Of a DNA stretch of 28,933 nt, positions 14,362 through 22,561 are shown one piece after another (position 1 is the stretch's first letter; every line of letters starts with the position of its first letter). Source of the DNA: JANYCG01 sp031392945 (GTDB lineage: Bacteria; Pseudomonadota; Gammaproteobacteria; Burkholderiales; Burkholderiaceae_C). Location of the stretch: assembly GCA_031392945.1 (NCBI GenBank), contig JANMVT010000286.1:1-28933 (forward strand). Direction: 5' to 3'. The position numbers and the translations under genes are program-made. A model generated the notes under the pieces. The model saw only the letters and a program-made list of their open reading frames with translations, was not told the DNA's origin and did no database searches.

Positions 14362-16511
14362 GCGATGGCCCCTTCAATTGCCACAGGCCGGGCGTCGGCC
14401 GTCATTTGCAGCGAGGACGCGCGGCGAACCATGGAGTCCAGTGCGTAGATGCTGGCGACTGTGGGGACAACAGAAGCGGGTGACAGATCAATTCCGCCCT
14501 GTGTGGCGTTGCTCAGACTGGCCGAAGGCAGGTGCCTGGTTTCGGATTCCCGCGCTTCCCCACCCAGCGCCTTGGACAACACTTGCTGCGAGGATTCGAA
14601 ATCGAAACCCGGCAGACTCAACATATTGGCAAACACGCGCAGGACCTTCCAGCCGGGGCGCGTGTCACCCAACGGTTTGACAACCGCATGGAAGCCCTGG
14701 ACACGGCCCTCAGCGTTGATAAAGGTTCCTGGCGTTTCCGTGAACGGCGCAATGGGGAGGACAACGTCGCAAAAAGCCATATTGGCCTTGAACGGGCTCA
14801 GGCTGACCACCATTTGGCACTGGCTCAAAGCGCGGACCGCAGCGGCGCCGCCTGCAGAATCAAACTCCGGCTCGGTATTGAGCAACACGACCGCCTTGAG
14901 TCCGCCACCAAGCATTTGCCCCGCGTTGAGGCCCCCTGGGCCGGGCAAGGCACTTGCAATTTGTGCACCGACCGTGTTCGCGGCTTCCGTCAGATAACCC
15001 ACAGTTGCGCCAGTTTGCGCCCCAATCCAGTTCGCCAAGGCCAACAGGCTTTCGGCTTTGGCGTGGTGGGCTGCTGCATTGCCAAGCAAAATTGCCTTGC
15101 GCCCACCACCGAGAAGCGACAGGGCAATCGCTTTCGCGCTATCGCTGACATTGGCCACGACGGGCGCAGCCACCCCTTTTTCCAAAGCGACCGCTGCAGC
15201 GATTTCCGCCAATGCGGTGGCCCAATGGGCGGACTCTGCAATCAGGCTGTTGGCAATTGGCATCGCCCAGTCCTGGGCTTTCCAGTGGACCAGGTTGACC
15301 GCGCAACCCATGCGCGCGGCATGGCGGATTCGCAGCGCAAACAGCGGGTGGTCTTTGCGCAGATTGGAACCCACCACCAGAACGCGCTGCAATTTGGAGA
15401 GCGAAGCGATACTCGTGCCCAACCAGCGGACTTGCGTTTCGCCCACCGCAGACGCTGGCGGAAATTCTGCATTGCGCAAGCGGTAATCAATGTTTTCGCT
15501 GCCCAGGCCGCGCATCAACCCGGCGGCAAGGTACAACTCCTCCAACGTACTGTGCGGGCTGACCAGGGCGCCAATACTCGATGCTCCGTGATCGGCCTTG
15601 ATTTGTTTCAGGCCATTGGCCACGTATTCAAGCGCGGTCTGCCAGTCGACTGCCTTCCAGGCCCCGCCCTGCTTGATCATAGGTGCAGTCAGGCGCTCTT
15701 CGCTGTTCAATGCTTCATAGGAAAACCGGTCACGATCCGCAATCCAGCATTCGTTGACTTCTTCATTCTCCAGCGGTACCACGCGCATGACCTTGTTGTT
15801 CTTGACCTGGACAATCAAGTTGGCGCCAGTGGAGTCATGCGGGCTGACAGACTTGCGCCGAGACAGCTCCCAAGTCCGCGCGCTGTATCTAAACGGTTTG
15901 CTAGTGAGGGCACCCACCGGGCAAATATCAATCATGTTGCCCGAGAGTTCCGAGTCAATGGTCGAGCCGATGAAGGTTTCGATTTCGGCATGTTCACCGC
16001 GATGCGACATGCCCAGTTCCATCGCGCCGGCAACCTCCTGGCCAAAACGGACACAGCGCGTGCAATGGATGCAACGGCTCATCTCCTGCATCGAAATCAG
16101 CGGACCGACTTCTTTGACGGCAACGACACGCTTTTCTTCGTCGTAACGTGAAGCCGAACCGCCATAACCGACCGCCAGATCCTGCAATTGGCATTCACCA
16201 CCCTGGTCGCAGATCGGGCAATCCAATGGGTGGTTGATCAGCAAAAACTCCATCACCGACTGCTGCGCCTTGATGGCCTTGTCGCTCTTGGTGCGAACTA
16301 TCATGCCTTGCGTCACAGGCGTGGCGCAAGCCGGCATGGGTTTGGGCATTTTCTCCACATCGACCAGGCACATGCGGCAATTGGCGGCAATGCTGAGCTT
16401 CTTGTGATAACAGAAATGCGGGATGTACGTGCCCGCCTTTTCAGCGGCCTGCATGATCAGGCTGCCTTCAACAACTTCCACCTTCTTGCCGTCGAGATCG
16501 ATTTCAATCAT
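14358..16511 (-). CDS. nuoG: NADH-quinone oxidoreductase subunit G (N1b, N5, N4 clusters)
   Basis: The start is taken at ATG 16509-16511 (717 residues, MIEIDLDGKKVEVVEGSLIM), 14 nt after nuoF. A TTG 18 nt upstream overlaps the nuoF stop and is a less likely start. The N-terminal ferredoxin domain has [2Fe-2S] ligands C34, C45, C48 and C62. The N5 [4Fe-4S] has H94, C98, C101 and C107 (HPLDCPICDQGGEC). The N4 cluster has C147, C150, C153 and C197. The rest is a molybdopterin-oxidoreductase-like fold. I see no second Cys set for the extra N7 cluster found in E. coli. It carries electrons from NuoF/E to NuoI in the peripheral arm. Confidence 0.96.
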   Translation of the reverse strand: MIEIDLDGKKVEVVEGSLIMQAAEKAGTYIPHFCYHKKLSIAANCRMCLVDVEKMPKPMPACATPVTQGMIVRTKSDKAIKAQQSVMEFLLINHPLDCPICDQGGECQLQDLAVGYGGSASRYDEEKRVVAVKEVGPLISMQEMSRCIHCTRCVRFGQEVAGAMELGMSHRGEHAEIETFIGSTIDSELSGNMIDICPVGALTSKPFRYSARTWELSRRKSVSPHDSTGANLIVQVKNNKVMRVVPLENEEVNECWIADRDRFSYEALNSEERLTAPMIKQGGAWKAVDWQTALEYVANGLKQIKADHGASSIGALVSPHSTLEELYLAAGLMRGLGSENIDYRLRNAEFPPASAVGETQVRWLGTSIASLSKLQRVLVVGSNLRKDHPLFALRIRHAARMGCAVNLVHWKAQDWAMPIANSLIAESAHWATALAEIAAAVALEKGVAAPVVANVSDSAKAIALSLLGGGRKAILLGNAAAHHAKAESLLALANWIGAQTGATVGYLTEAANTVGAQIASALPGPGGLNAGQMLGGGLKAVVLLNTEPEFDSAGGAAAVRALSQCQMVVSLSPFKANMAFCDVVLPIAPFTETPGTFINAEGRVQGFHAVVKPLGDTRPGWKVLRVFANMLSLPGFDFESSQQVLSKALGGEARESETRHLPSASLSNATQGGIDLSPASVVPTVASIYALDSMVRRASSLQMTADARPVAIEGAIA

Positions 16512-16525
16512 GGGGTCGCTCTGGG

Positions 16526-17905
16526 TCAAACGTAGGCCGGGACCATACAGGTCTTGTGCTCAACGTGGTATTCAAATTCATGACGGAAGTGCTTGATCAT
16601 GGCGCGCACTGGCATGGCTGCCGCGTCACCCAGCGCGCAAATGGTGCGGCCCTGGATGTTGTCTGCCACCGAGTTGAGCAAGTCCATGTCGCTGGGGCGT
16701 CCATGGCCAGTCTCGATGCGATCCACCATGCGTGACAGCCAGCCCGTGCCTTCGCGGCAAGGTGTGCATTGGCCGCAGGACTCGTGCATGTAAAAGTAGC
16801 TCAGGCGCTGCAGAGACTTCACCATGCAACGGCTGTCATCCAGAACGATGACGGCGCCGGAACCCAGCATGGAGCCGGCTTTGGCAATGGAGTCGTAGTC
16901 CATGGTGCAGCCCATCATGATGTCGGCAGGCAGGATCGGCGCGGACGACCCGCCCGGAATCACCGCTTTGAGCTTGCGACCGTTGCGAACGCCACCAGCG
17001 ATTTCCAAGAGTTTGGAAAACGGGGTTCCCAAGGGTACTTCATAGTTGCCAGGTAGTTCCACATCCCCACTGACCGAATAAATCTTGGTGCCGCCATTGT
17101 TGGGCTTGCCACAGGCAAGGTAGGCCGCGCCACCATTGCGGATGATCCATGGAACAGCCGCAAAGGTCTCCGTGTTGTTGATGGTGGTCGGTTTGCCGTA
17201 CAGGCCGAAGCTGGCGGGGAAAGGTGGCTTGAACCGGGGTTGGCCCTTTTTGCCTTCCAGCGATTCCAGCAAGGCGGTTTCTTCGCCGCAGATGTAGGCG
17301 CCAAAACCATGAGCCGCATGAAGCTGAAAACTGTAGCTGCCGCCCAGAATGTGGTCCCCCAGGTAACCGGCGGCACGGGCTTCTTCCAGCGCTTCCTCAA
17401 ACCGGTCATAGGTGGTAAAGATTTCGCCGTGAATGTAGTTGTACCCGACGCTGATGCCCATGGCATACGCGGCGATGATCATGCCTTCGATCACGATATG
17501 CGGGTTGAATTGCAGAATGTCGCGGTCTTTGCAGGTGCCGGGTTCACCTTCGTCCGAATTGCAGACCAAGTATTTCTGGCCGGGGAACTGGCGCGGCATG
17601 AAGCTCCACTTCAGGCCTGTCGGAAAACCCGCGCCGCCACGGCCGCGCAATGCAGACTCCTTGACCACGGCAATGACTTGGTCCTGGGTCATTCCGGCGG
17701 GTTTGCCATCTTCGGCGGGGGACGAACCATCCTTGCCCAAAATTTTGCGCAAGGCCTGATAACCGCCTCGCGCTTCGTAATCCTTCAGCCACCAGTTCGA
17801 CCCATTCAAATCCGCATAAATCTGCGGATTGATGTGGCGGCCATGAAAACAGGTCTCAAGGCCATTGGCCTGAAACTGCGCGAGAACTTGTTCGGCAGAC
17901 GTCAT
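16526..17905 (-). CDS. nuoF: NADH-quinone oxidoreductase subunit F (NADH and FMN site, N3 cluster)
   Basis: A 459-residue catalytic subunit where NADH is oxidised by FMN and electrons enter the N3 [4Fe-4S] cluster. The flavin/NADH-binding glycine loop LRGRGGAGFPTGLKW is at about residues 86-100. NSDEGEPGTCKDRDI and YICGEETALLESLEGKKGQP follow, as in all NuoF/Nqo1 proteins. Cluster ligands are C377, C380 and C383 in ESCGQCTPCREG, plus C423 in RTICALGD. The ATG overlaps the nuoE stop by 4 nt. Length and motifs are normal. Confidence 0.98.
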   Translation of the reverse strand: MTSAEQVLAQFQANGLETCFHGRHINPQIYADLNGSNWWLKDYEARGGYQALRKILGKDGSSPAEDGKPAGMTQDQVIAVVKESALRGRGGAGFPTGLKWSFMPRQFPGQKYLVCNSDEGEPGTCKDRDILQFNPHIVIEGMIIAAYAMGISVGYNYIHGEIFTTYDRFEEALEEARAAGYLGDHILGGSYSFQLHAAHGFGAYICGEETALLESLEGKKGQPRFKPPFPASFGLYGKPTTINNTETFAAVPWIIRNGGAAYLACGKPNNGGTKIYSVSGDVELPGNYEVPLGTPFSKLLEIAGGVRNGRKLKAVIPGGSSAPILPADIMMGCTMDYDSIAKAGSMLGSGAVIVLDDSRCMVKSLQRLSYFYMHESCGQCTPCREGTGWLSRMVDRIETGHGRPSDMDLLNSVADNIQGRTICALGDAAAMPVRAMIKHFRHEFEYHVEHKTCMVPAYV

Positions 17906-18408
17906 TTGACCAGTGCCCCTGAAGAAACAGCCGAGGCGCGCAAGCCATCGACCAATTGATCCAGCTTGTCATTGCTCATAAAGCTGCACATGGTCCTGTC
18001 ATTGACCAGCATCACTGGTGAATCGGCACAGGCGCCCAGACATTCGCTTTGCTGCAAGGTAAACAGGCCGTCAACCGTCGTTTGCCCCATGTGAATGCCC
18101 AACTTGCCTTCGAGGTGCTGGAGTGCGGCCTGTCCATCACGCAACTGGCACGGCAGATTGGTACAGACATTCAGCTTGAACTTGCCGACCGGCCGCTGGT
18201 TGTACATGTTGTAGAAGGTCGTGACCTCATGCACTGCCATGGGCGCCATGCCCAGATGGTCTGCAATCACTTTTTCACTCTCGACGCTGACATACCCGAT
18301 CTCCTGCTGGACGATGGCCAGACAGGCCATCACCGCAGACTGTTTTTGATCTGCCGGGTACTTGGCAACCTCAACATCAAAACGCTTTATGGCAGCTGCC
18401 GAGATCAT
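17902..18408 (-). CDS. nuoE: NADH-quinone oxidoreductase subunit E (N1a [2Fe-2S])
   Basis: A 168-residue thioredoxin-fold ferredoxin-like subunit that partners NuoF in the NADH module. The four ligands of the N1a cluster are C82 and C87 in VCTNLPCQLRDG, and C123 and C127 in SECLGACADSP. The N-terminal helical part (AVMACLAIVQQEIGYVSVES) and EVTTFYNMYNQRPVGKFKLN are typical. It overlaps nuoD and nuoF by 4 nt on each side, so the D-E-F cistrons are tightly coupled. Confidence 0.97.
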   Translation of the reverse strand: MISAAAIKRFDVEVAKYPADQKQSAVMACLAIVQQEIGYVSVESEKVIADHLGMAPMAVHEVTTFYNMYNQRPVGKFKLNVCTNLPCQLRDGQAALQHLEGKLGIHMGQTTVDGLFTLQQSECLGACADSPVMLVNDRTMCSFMSNDKLDQLVDGLRASAVSSGALVK

Positions 18409-19658
18409 CGATCAATCTCCCCAAACACAATATCCATGGTGCCGATGATGGCCACCGCATCTGCAATCATGTGGCCACTGGCCATTTCATTCAAGCCAGC
18501 CAGGTGGGCAAAACCTGGTGCACGGATTTTTAGCCGATACGGCTTGTTGGCCCCGTCACTGACGATGTAAATGCCGAACTCGCCCTTTGGATGCTCTACA
18601 GCGGCATAGGTTTCGCCCTCGGGCACGTGAAAACCTTCGGTGAATAGCTTGAAGTGGTGGATCAACTCTTCCATGTTGGACTTCATGGACTCACGGTCCG
18701 GACCCGCAACCTTGTGGTTGTCGGTGATCACCGGGCCGGGGTTTGCGCGCAACCAGTCGACGCATTGCCTGATGATGCGGTTGGACTGCTTCATCTCTTC
18801 CATACGCACCAGATAGCGGTCATAACAGTCGCCGGTCTTGCCCACCGGAATGTCAAAGTCCATGCGGTCGTACACGTCGTAAGGCTGCTTTTTGCGCAGG
18901 TCCCAGGCCACACCGGACCCGCGTAGCATGGCACCGGTGAAACCGAGGTTCATCGCGCGTTCCGGCGTGACAACACCGATGCCGACGGTTCGCTGTTTCC
19001 ATATGCGGTTGTCGGTCAGCAGCGTGTGGTATTCGTCGTGATAAGCCGGAAAGCGCTGGGTGAAGTCGTCAATGAAATCCAGCAGGGAACCATTGCGGTT
19101 GGTGTTGAGCTCCTTGATCGCCCTGGCATTGCGGACCTTGTTGGCCTTGTATTGCGGCATCGTCTCCGGCAAGTCACGATAGACGCCACCGGGTCGGAAG
19201 TAAGCCGCATGCATGCGCGCGCCACTGGCGGCTTCGTACATGTCGAACAGGTCTTCCCGCTCCCGAAAAGCGTACAGCAGCAGAGTCATCGCACCGCAAT
19301 CCAGTCCATGCGCCCCCACCCACAACAGGTGGTTGAGCAAGCGGGTGATTTCAGAAAACATCACTCGGATGTACTGGGCACGCACAGGCACCTCGATGCC
19401 CATCAGTTTCTCGATGGCCAGGCAGTAGGCATGCTCGTTGCACATCATGGACACATAGTCGAGCCGGTCCATATAGGGCAAGTTCTGGATGAAGGTCTTG
19501 CTCTCGGCCAGCTTCTCGGTGGCGCGGTGCAGCAGGCCGATATGCGGGTCAGCGCGCTGGATCACCTCTCCATCCAATTCGAGCACCAGGCGCAAAACGC
19601 CGTGGGCTGCCGGGTGCTGTGGTCCGAAATTCAGGGTGTAATTCTTGATCTCAGCCAT
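18405..19658 (-). CDS. nuoD: NADH-quinone oxidoreductase subunit D (49-kDa type, quinone site)
   Basis: A 417-residue subunit related to NiFe-hydrogenase large subunits. It forms the quinone-reduction pocket with NuoB and NuoH. The conserved FGPQHPAAHGVLRLVLELDG loop carries His19, and RLDYVSMMCNEHAY carries Tyr68. By alignment by eye these correspond to quinone-head-group ligands His38 and Tyr87 of Thermus Nqo4. The C-terminus ends IIGTMDIVFGEIDR, the usual ending with DR. C and D are separate genes here, unlike the fused nuoCD of E. coli. The start overlaps the nuoC end by 8 nt. Confidence 0.98.
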   Translation of the reverse strand: MAEIKNYTLNFGPQHPAAHGVLRLVLELDGEVIQRADPHIGLLHRATEKLAESKTFIQNLPYMDRLDYVSMMCNEHAYCLAIEKLMGIEVPVRAQYIRVMFSEITRLLNHLLWVGAHGLDCGAMTLLLYAFREREDLFDMYEAASGARMHAAYFRPGGVYRDLPETMPQYKANKVRNARAIKELNTNRNGSLLDFIDDFTQRFPAYHDEYHTLLTDNRIWKQRTVGIGVVTPERAMNLGFTGAMLRGSGVAWDLRKKQPYDVYDRMDFDIPVGKTGDCYDRYLVRMEEMKQSNRIIRQCVDWLRANPGPVITDNHKVAGPDRESMKSNMEELIHHFKLFTEGFHVPEGETYAAVEHPKGEFGIYIVSDGANKPYRLKIRAPGFAHLAGLNEMASGHMIADAVAIIGTMDIVFGEIDR

Positions 19659-20274
19659 GGGTCAAACCACCATAGTTGTCTTCGCGGATGATGCGCGGTG
19701 TGATTTCACGGGGTTCTATCGTCACGGGCTGATAGATCACCCGCTTTTGTGCGGCGTCATAACGCATTTCGACGTGGCCCGTCGTCGGGAAGTCTTTGCG
19801 GAACGGATGACCGATGAAACCATAGTCCGTCAAAATGCGACGCAGGTCGTTGTGGCCTTCAAAGACGATGCCGAACAGGTCGAACGCCTCGCGTTCAAAC
19901 CAGTTGACGGAACTCCAGAGGTCGCACAGCGACGCCACCACAGGCACACCATCATCTGGTGCGAATACCTTCAGGCGAATACGCTGGTTCAAGCTGACTG
20001 ACAGCAGATGGGAGACAATGCAGTACCGGCCGCCGTCAAACGCACCATCACGGTTATCCTTGTATTCAGAATAATCAACGCCACACAGATCCACCAGCAA
20101 CTCGAATCTACAGTCGGGGGCGTCTCGCAGGATAGCTGCCACGGCCAGGTAATTGGCACTTGACGTGACGACAGTGACTTCGCCATGCGCCACGCTGATG
20201 CGCAGGGCCTTGTCGCCCAGCGCGGTTGCCACGTTTGTTTTCAGAACCTCTGGGTCTACAGCAAATGCAGTCAT
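19651..20274 (-). CDS. nuoC: NADH-quinone oxidoreductase subunit C (30-kDa type)
   Basis: The ATG at 20272-20274 gives 207 residues (MTAFAVDPEVLKTNV). The longer open frame upstream overlaps nuoB out of frame and is not used. It is a peripheral-arm scaffold subunit without cofactors. The family signature is clear: NWFEREAFDLFGIVFEGHND followed by LRRILTDYGFIGHPFRKDFP. The C-terminal EPREITPRIIREDNYGG resembles those of betaproteobacterial NuoC. It starts 10 nt after nuoB and overlaps nuoD by 8 nt. Confidence 0.96.
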   Translation of the reverse strand: MTAFAVDPEVLKTNVATALGDKALRISVAHGEVTVVTSSANYLAVAAILRDAPDCRFELLVDLCGVDYSEYKDNRDGAFDGGRYCIVSHLLSVSLNQRIRLKVFAPDDGVPVVASLCDLWSSVNWFEREAFDLFGIVFEGHNDLRRILTDYGFIGHPFRKDFPTTGHVEMRYDAAQKRVIYQPVTIEPREITPRIIREDNYGGLTHG

Positions 20275-20284
20275 CAATCGATCC

Positions 20285-20767
20285 TCACGCACGGGCAATG
20301 GTTTGTGTGCGACGGATCTTTTGCTGTAGCTGGATGATGCCGTACAACAGCGCCTCTGCCGTCGGCGGGCAACCGGGCACATAGACGTCCACCGGCACGA
20401 TGCGATCGCAGCCACGGACGACGGAATAGCTGTAGTGGTAGTAGCCACCACCGTTGGCACATGAACCCATGCTGATGACCCAGCGGGGCTCGGACATCTG
20501 GTCATACACCTTGCGCAGGGCCGGCGCCATCTTGTTGCACAAGGTGCCTGCCACAATCATCAAATCAGACTGGCGTGGACTGGCGCGAAACACCTCCGCG
20601 CCAAACCGGCTGATGTCGTAACGGGCCGCTGCCGCGTGCATCATTTCGACCGCACAACATGCCAGGCCAAATGACATAGGCCACAACGACCCCGTCTTGG
20701 CCCAGTTCATGACCGAGTCATACGACGTGGTCATGAAACCCTCTTTGAAAACGCCTTCAATTGCCAT
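20285..20767 (-). CDS. nuoB: NADH-quinone oxidoreductase subunit B (N2 cluster)
   Basis: A 160-residue subunit that binds N2, the last [4Fe-4S] cluster before ubiquinone. The unusual adjacent Cys pair C37-C38 (FGLACCAVEMM), C103 (SMGSCANGGGYYHYSYSVV) and C133 (VYVPGCPPTAEALLYG) are all present. The segment SRFGAEVFRASPRQSDLMIV is typical. It begins 26 nt after nuoA and ends 10 nt before nuoC. Length is normal for the alpha/beta-proteobacterial type, which is shorter than E. coli NuoB (220). Confidence 0.98.
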   Translation of the reverse strand: MAIEGVFKEGFMTTSYDSVMNWAKTGSLWPMSFGLACCAVEMMHAAAARYDISRFGAEVFRASPRQSDLMIVAGTLCNKMAPALRKVYDQMSEPRWVISMGSCANGGGYYHYSYSVVRGCDRIVPVDVYVPGCPPTAEALLYGIIQLQQKIRRTQTIARA

Positions 20768-20793
20768 GGCTGTGTTCCTGATTCAGACCTTGC

Positions 20794-21153
20794 TCATTCC
20801 CAATCCAGGGCGCCTTTTTTCCACTCGTAGACAAAGCCTACGACCAGAATGCCCAGGAAGACCATGACCGACCAGAAACCCAGCGGACCAATTTCCTTCA
20901 AGGCAACTGCCCAGGGAAACAGGAAGGCGATTTCAAGGTCAAAAAGGATGAAGAGGATGGCGACAAGGTAATAGCGCACGTCGAATTTCATGCGGGCATC
21001 TTCAAATGCCTCGAAGCCGCACTCGTAGGGGGAGTTTTTGGCCGCATCGGGCCGGTTGGGGCCAAGGATGAAACCAATGGCCTGTGGCGCAATGCCGACT
21101 GCAATGCCAACCAAGATGAACAACAGGACTGGCAGATATTGATCAATGTTCAT
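20794..21153 (-). CDS. nuoA: NADH-quinone oxidoreductase subunit A
   Basis: A 119-residue membrane subunit with three helices (LPVLLFILVGIAVGIAPQAI; YLVAILFILFDLEIAFLFPW; GFWSVMVFLGILVVGFVYEW). Its first loop is the redox-sensitive quinone-site loop with the conserved SPYECGF containing Cys. The FDLEIAFLFPW motif with its acidic residues is diagnostic. It is the first protein gene of the nuo operon. Only 13 nt separate its ATG from the 3' CCA of tRNA-Leu, and no strong Shine-Dalgarno is visible in them (AACAGAATTCAAG). The operon promoter must therefore lie within or upstream of the tRNA gene. Confidence 0.97.
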   Translation of the reverse strand: MNIDQYLPVLLFILVGIAVGIAPQAIGFILGPNRPDAAKNSPYECGFEAFEDARMKFDVRYYLVAILFILFDLEIAFLFPWAVALKEIGPLGFWSVMVFLGILVVGFVYEWKKGALDWE

Positions 21154-21166
21154 CTTGAATTCTGTT

Positions 21167-21251
21167 TGGTGCCGTCGGCGAGACTCGAACTCGCACAGCT
21201 TTCGCCACTACCCCCTCAAGATAGCGTGTCTACCAATTTCACCACGACGGC
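21167..21251 (-). tRNA. tRNA-Leu (anticodon GAG)
   Basis: An 85-nt class II tRNA with the CCA end encoded. A 7-bp acceptor stem (GCCGTCG pairing with CGACGGC) is followed by a leucine-type D arm (TGGTGAAATTGGTAGACAC), anticodon stem CTATC/GGTAG with loop TTGAGGG, a short variable arm (about GGCGAAAGCT), T stem GCGAG/CTCGC with loop TTCGAGT, then discriminator A and CCA. The anticodon GAG complements + strand 21215-21217. It reads CUC/CUU codons. It sits in the same direction between secG (131 nt upstream) and nuoA (13 nt downstream), so it is probably cut from a longer transcript. I saw no convincing promoter in 21252-21382. Confidence 0.97.
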
Positions 21252-21382
21252 TGCTTTTGTTTATCGGGCAAGCAGGAGGGGCTTTGCAGTTTTTTCGCCT
21301 GTCCGAAGCCCTAGAGTTTACCCTGAAAATGAGTGCTTGCCCCCGCAGAGGCTGCCAATTTGCACTGGTGTCCAACGCACCA

Positions 21383-21760
21383 TCATTTGGACGGAATCTG
21401 CGCCGCGCCAGATGCGACTGGCGCCGGTGCTGGCGCAACTGCGACAGGCGCTGAAGACGCCCCGGCAGGCACTGCCGCAGCAACGCCTTCAAGAACACTT
21501 CCGCTGCCGGTACTTGCAGTGCGCAAATTGCCGAAATACGCCAAAGCCAGAGTAGCCACAAAAAACACGGTCGCCAGTACTGCGGTCGTGCGAGACAGGA
21601 AGTTGGCGCTGCCGCTGGCGCCAAACAGGCTGCCCGAGCCGCCACTGCCAAATGCCGCACCCATATCGGCGCCTTTGCCGTGCTGTACCAGGATCAGGCC
21701 GATCATGGCCAGCGCCGATATCATCTGCACCGCCAAAATGATGTTCAATACGATATTCAC
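21383..21760 (-). CDS. secG: Protein translocase subunit SecG
   Basis: A 125-residue subunit of the SecYEG export channel. It uses a GTG start (21758-21760) behind a good AGGAG. Two membrane helices are visible (IILAVQMISALAMIGLILVQ; TTAVLATVFFVATLALAYFG), joined by the conserved loop QHGKGADMGAAFGSGGSGSL and FGASGSANFLSR, the SecG signature. The Ala/Pro-rich C-terminal tail (about 85-125) is variable and common in Burkholderiales. It starts 24 nt after tpiA. The tpiA-secG-tRNA-Leu order fits many proteobacteria. Confidence 0.95.
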   Translation of the reverse strand: MNIVLNIILAVQMISALAMIGLILVQHGKGADMGAAFGSGGSGSLFGASGSANFLSRTTAVLATVFFVATLALAYFGNLRTASTGSGSVLEGVAAAVPAGASSAPVAVAPAPAPVASGAAQIPSK

Positions 21761-21784
21761 AATTACTCCTAAATATATAGCCGT

Positions 21785-22540
21785 CTATGCTTGCTGCACT
21801 TGGGCTGCAGCAATGATTGTCAAGAAATCCGGGGCTTTGAGGGCGGCGCCGCCAATCAGGCCGCCGTCGATATCCGGCTGGGCCAGCAATTGCGCGGCAT
21901 TGGCCGCGTTCATGCTGCCGCCGTACAAAATCAGGATGCGGTCCGAATGCGTGGTGGCCGCCTTGAGCTGGGCACGCAACACAGCGTGAACTTGCTGCGC
22001 CTGCTCTGCCGTCGCGGTCTTGCCGGTGCCGATGGCCCACACCGGCTCATAAGCCACCACGATTTCGCTGATGCAATGGCCGTTGTCATGAATGACTGCG
22101 GCCAACTGGCGCTTCACGACTTCTTCGGTCTTGCCGGCTTCGCGCTCGGCAAGCGTCTCGCCGAGACAGACGATGGGTGTAATGCCACAAGCCAAGGCCT
22201 GTTTGGCTTTCAAGGACACCACGGCATCCGTTTCACCGTGGTACTGGCGGCGCTCGGAGTGGCCAACCAGGGTGAAGCGCACACCCATTTCCTTGAGCAT
22301 GGCACCCGAGTTTTCACCCGTGAAGGCGCCAGCGGCATGCTGGGACACGTCTTGTGCGCCAAGCAGGATAGGGCTGCCACTGATCAGGGCGTGAACAGAG
22401 GCCAGGTAAACGGAGGGCACGCAGATTGCAACATCCACGTCGGGCGCACCAAGCCCGGCGATCACGGCCTTGACCAGCGCCTCATTGGCGGCCAGGCTGC
22501 CGTTCATCTTCCAGTTGCCGGCTATCAGTTTTCTCTTCAT
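21785..22540 (-). CDS. tpiA: Triosephosphate isomerase
   Basis: A 251-residue TIM-barrel enzyme that interconverts dihydroxyacetone phosphate and glyceraldehyde 3-phosphate in glycolysis and gluconeogenesis; cytoplasmic. Catalytic residues are in place: N9 and K11 in AGNWKMNGS, H94 in TLVGHSERR, and E165 in VVAYEPVWAIGTGKTA, whose following residues form the mobile loop. The phosphate-binding YGGSMNAANA is also present. Start ATG 22538-22540 has an AGGAG about 8 nt upstream. The gene lies 21 nt after the qor-like gene and 24 nt before secG. Confidence 0.98.
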   Translation of the reverse strand: MKRKLIAGNWKMNGSLAANEALVKAVIAGLGAPDVDVAICVPSVYLASVHALISGSPILLGAQDVSQHAAGAFTGENSGAMLKEMGVRFTLVGHSERRQYHGETDAVVSLKAKQALACGITPIVCLGETLAEREAGKTEEVVKRQLAAVIHDNGHCISEIVVAYEPVWAIGTGKTATAEQAQQVHAVLRAQLKAATTHSDRILILYGGSMNAANAAQLLAQPDIDGGLIGGAALKAPDFLTIIAAAQVQQA

Positions 22541-22561
22541 GGCGTCACTCCTGGCGTGCTG

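Noticed and set aside
14532..16151. 539-codon open frame opposite nuoG
   Set aside because: Antisense to nuoG, which has all its cluster ligands. No protein-like motifs in the shadow frame.
20275..20556. Longer N-terminus for nuoC
   Set aside because: The extension overlaps nuoB out of frame and has Cys/Arg-rich shadow composition; the ATG at 20274 gives the usual NuoC length.
21252..21382. Promoter or terminator between secG and tRNA-Leu
   Set aside because: Only weak -10-like words (TAAACT, GATAAA) without a -35, and a GGGCTT/AAGCCC stem with a 20-nt loop and no U run. Not enough to call.
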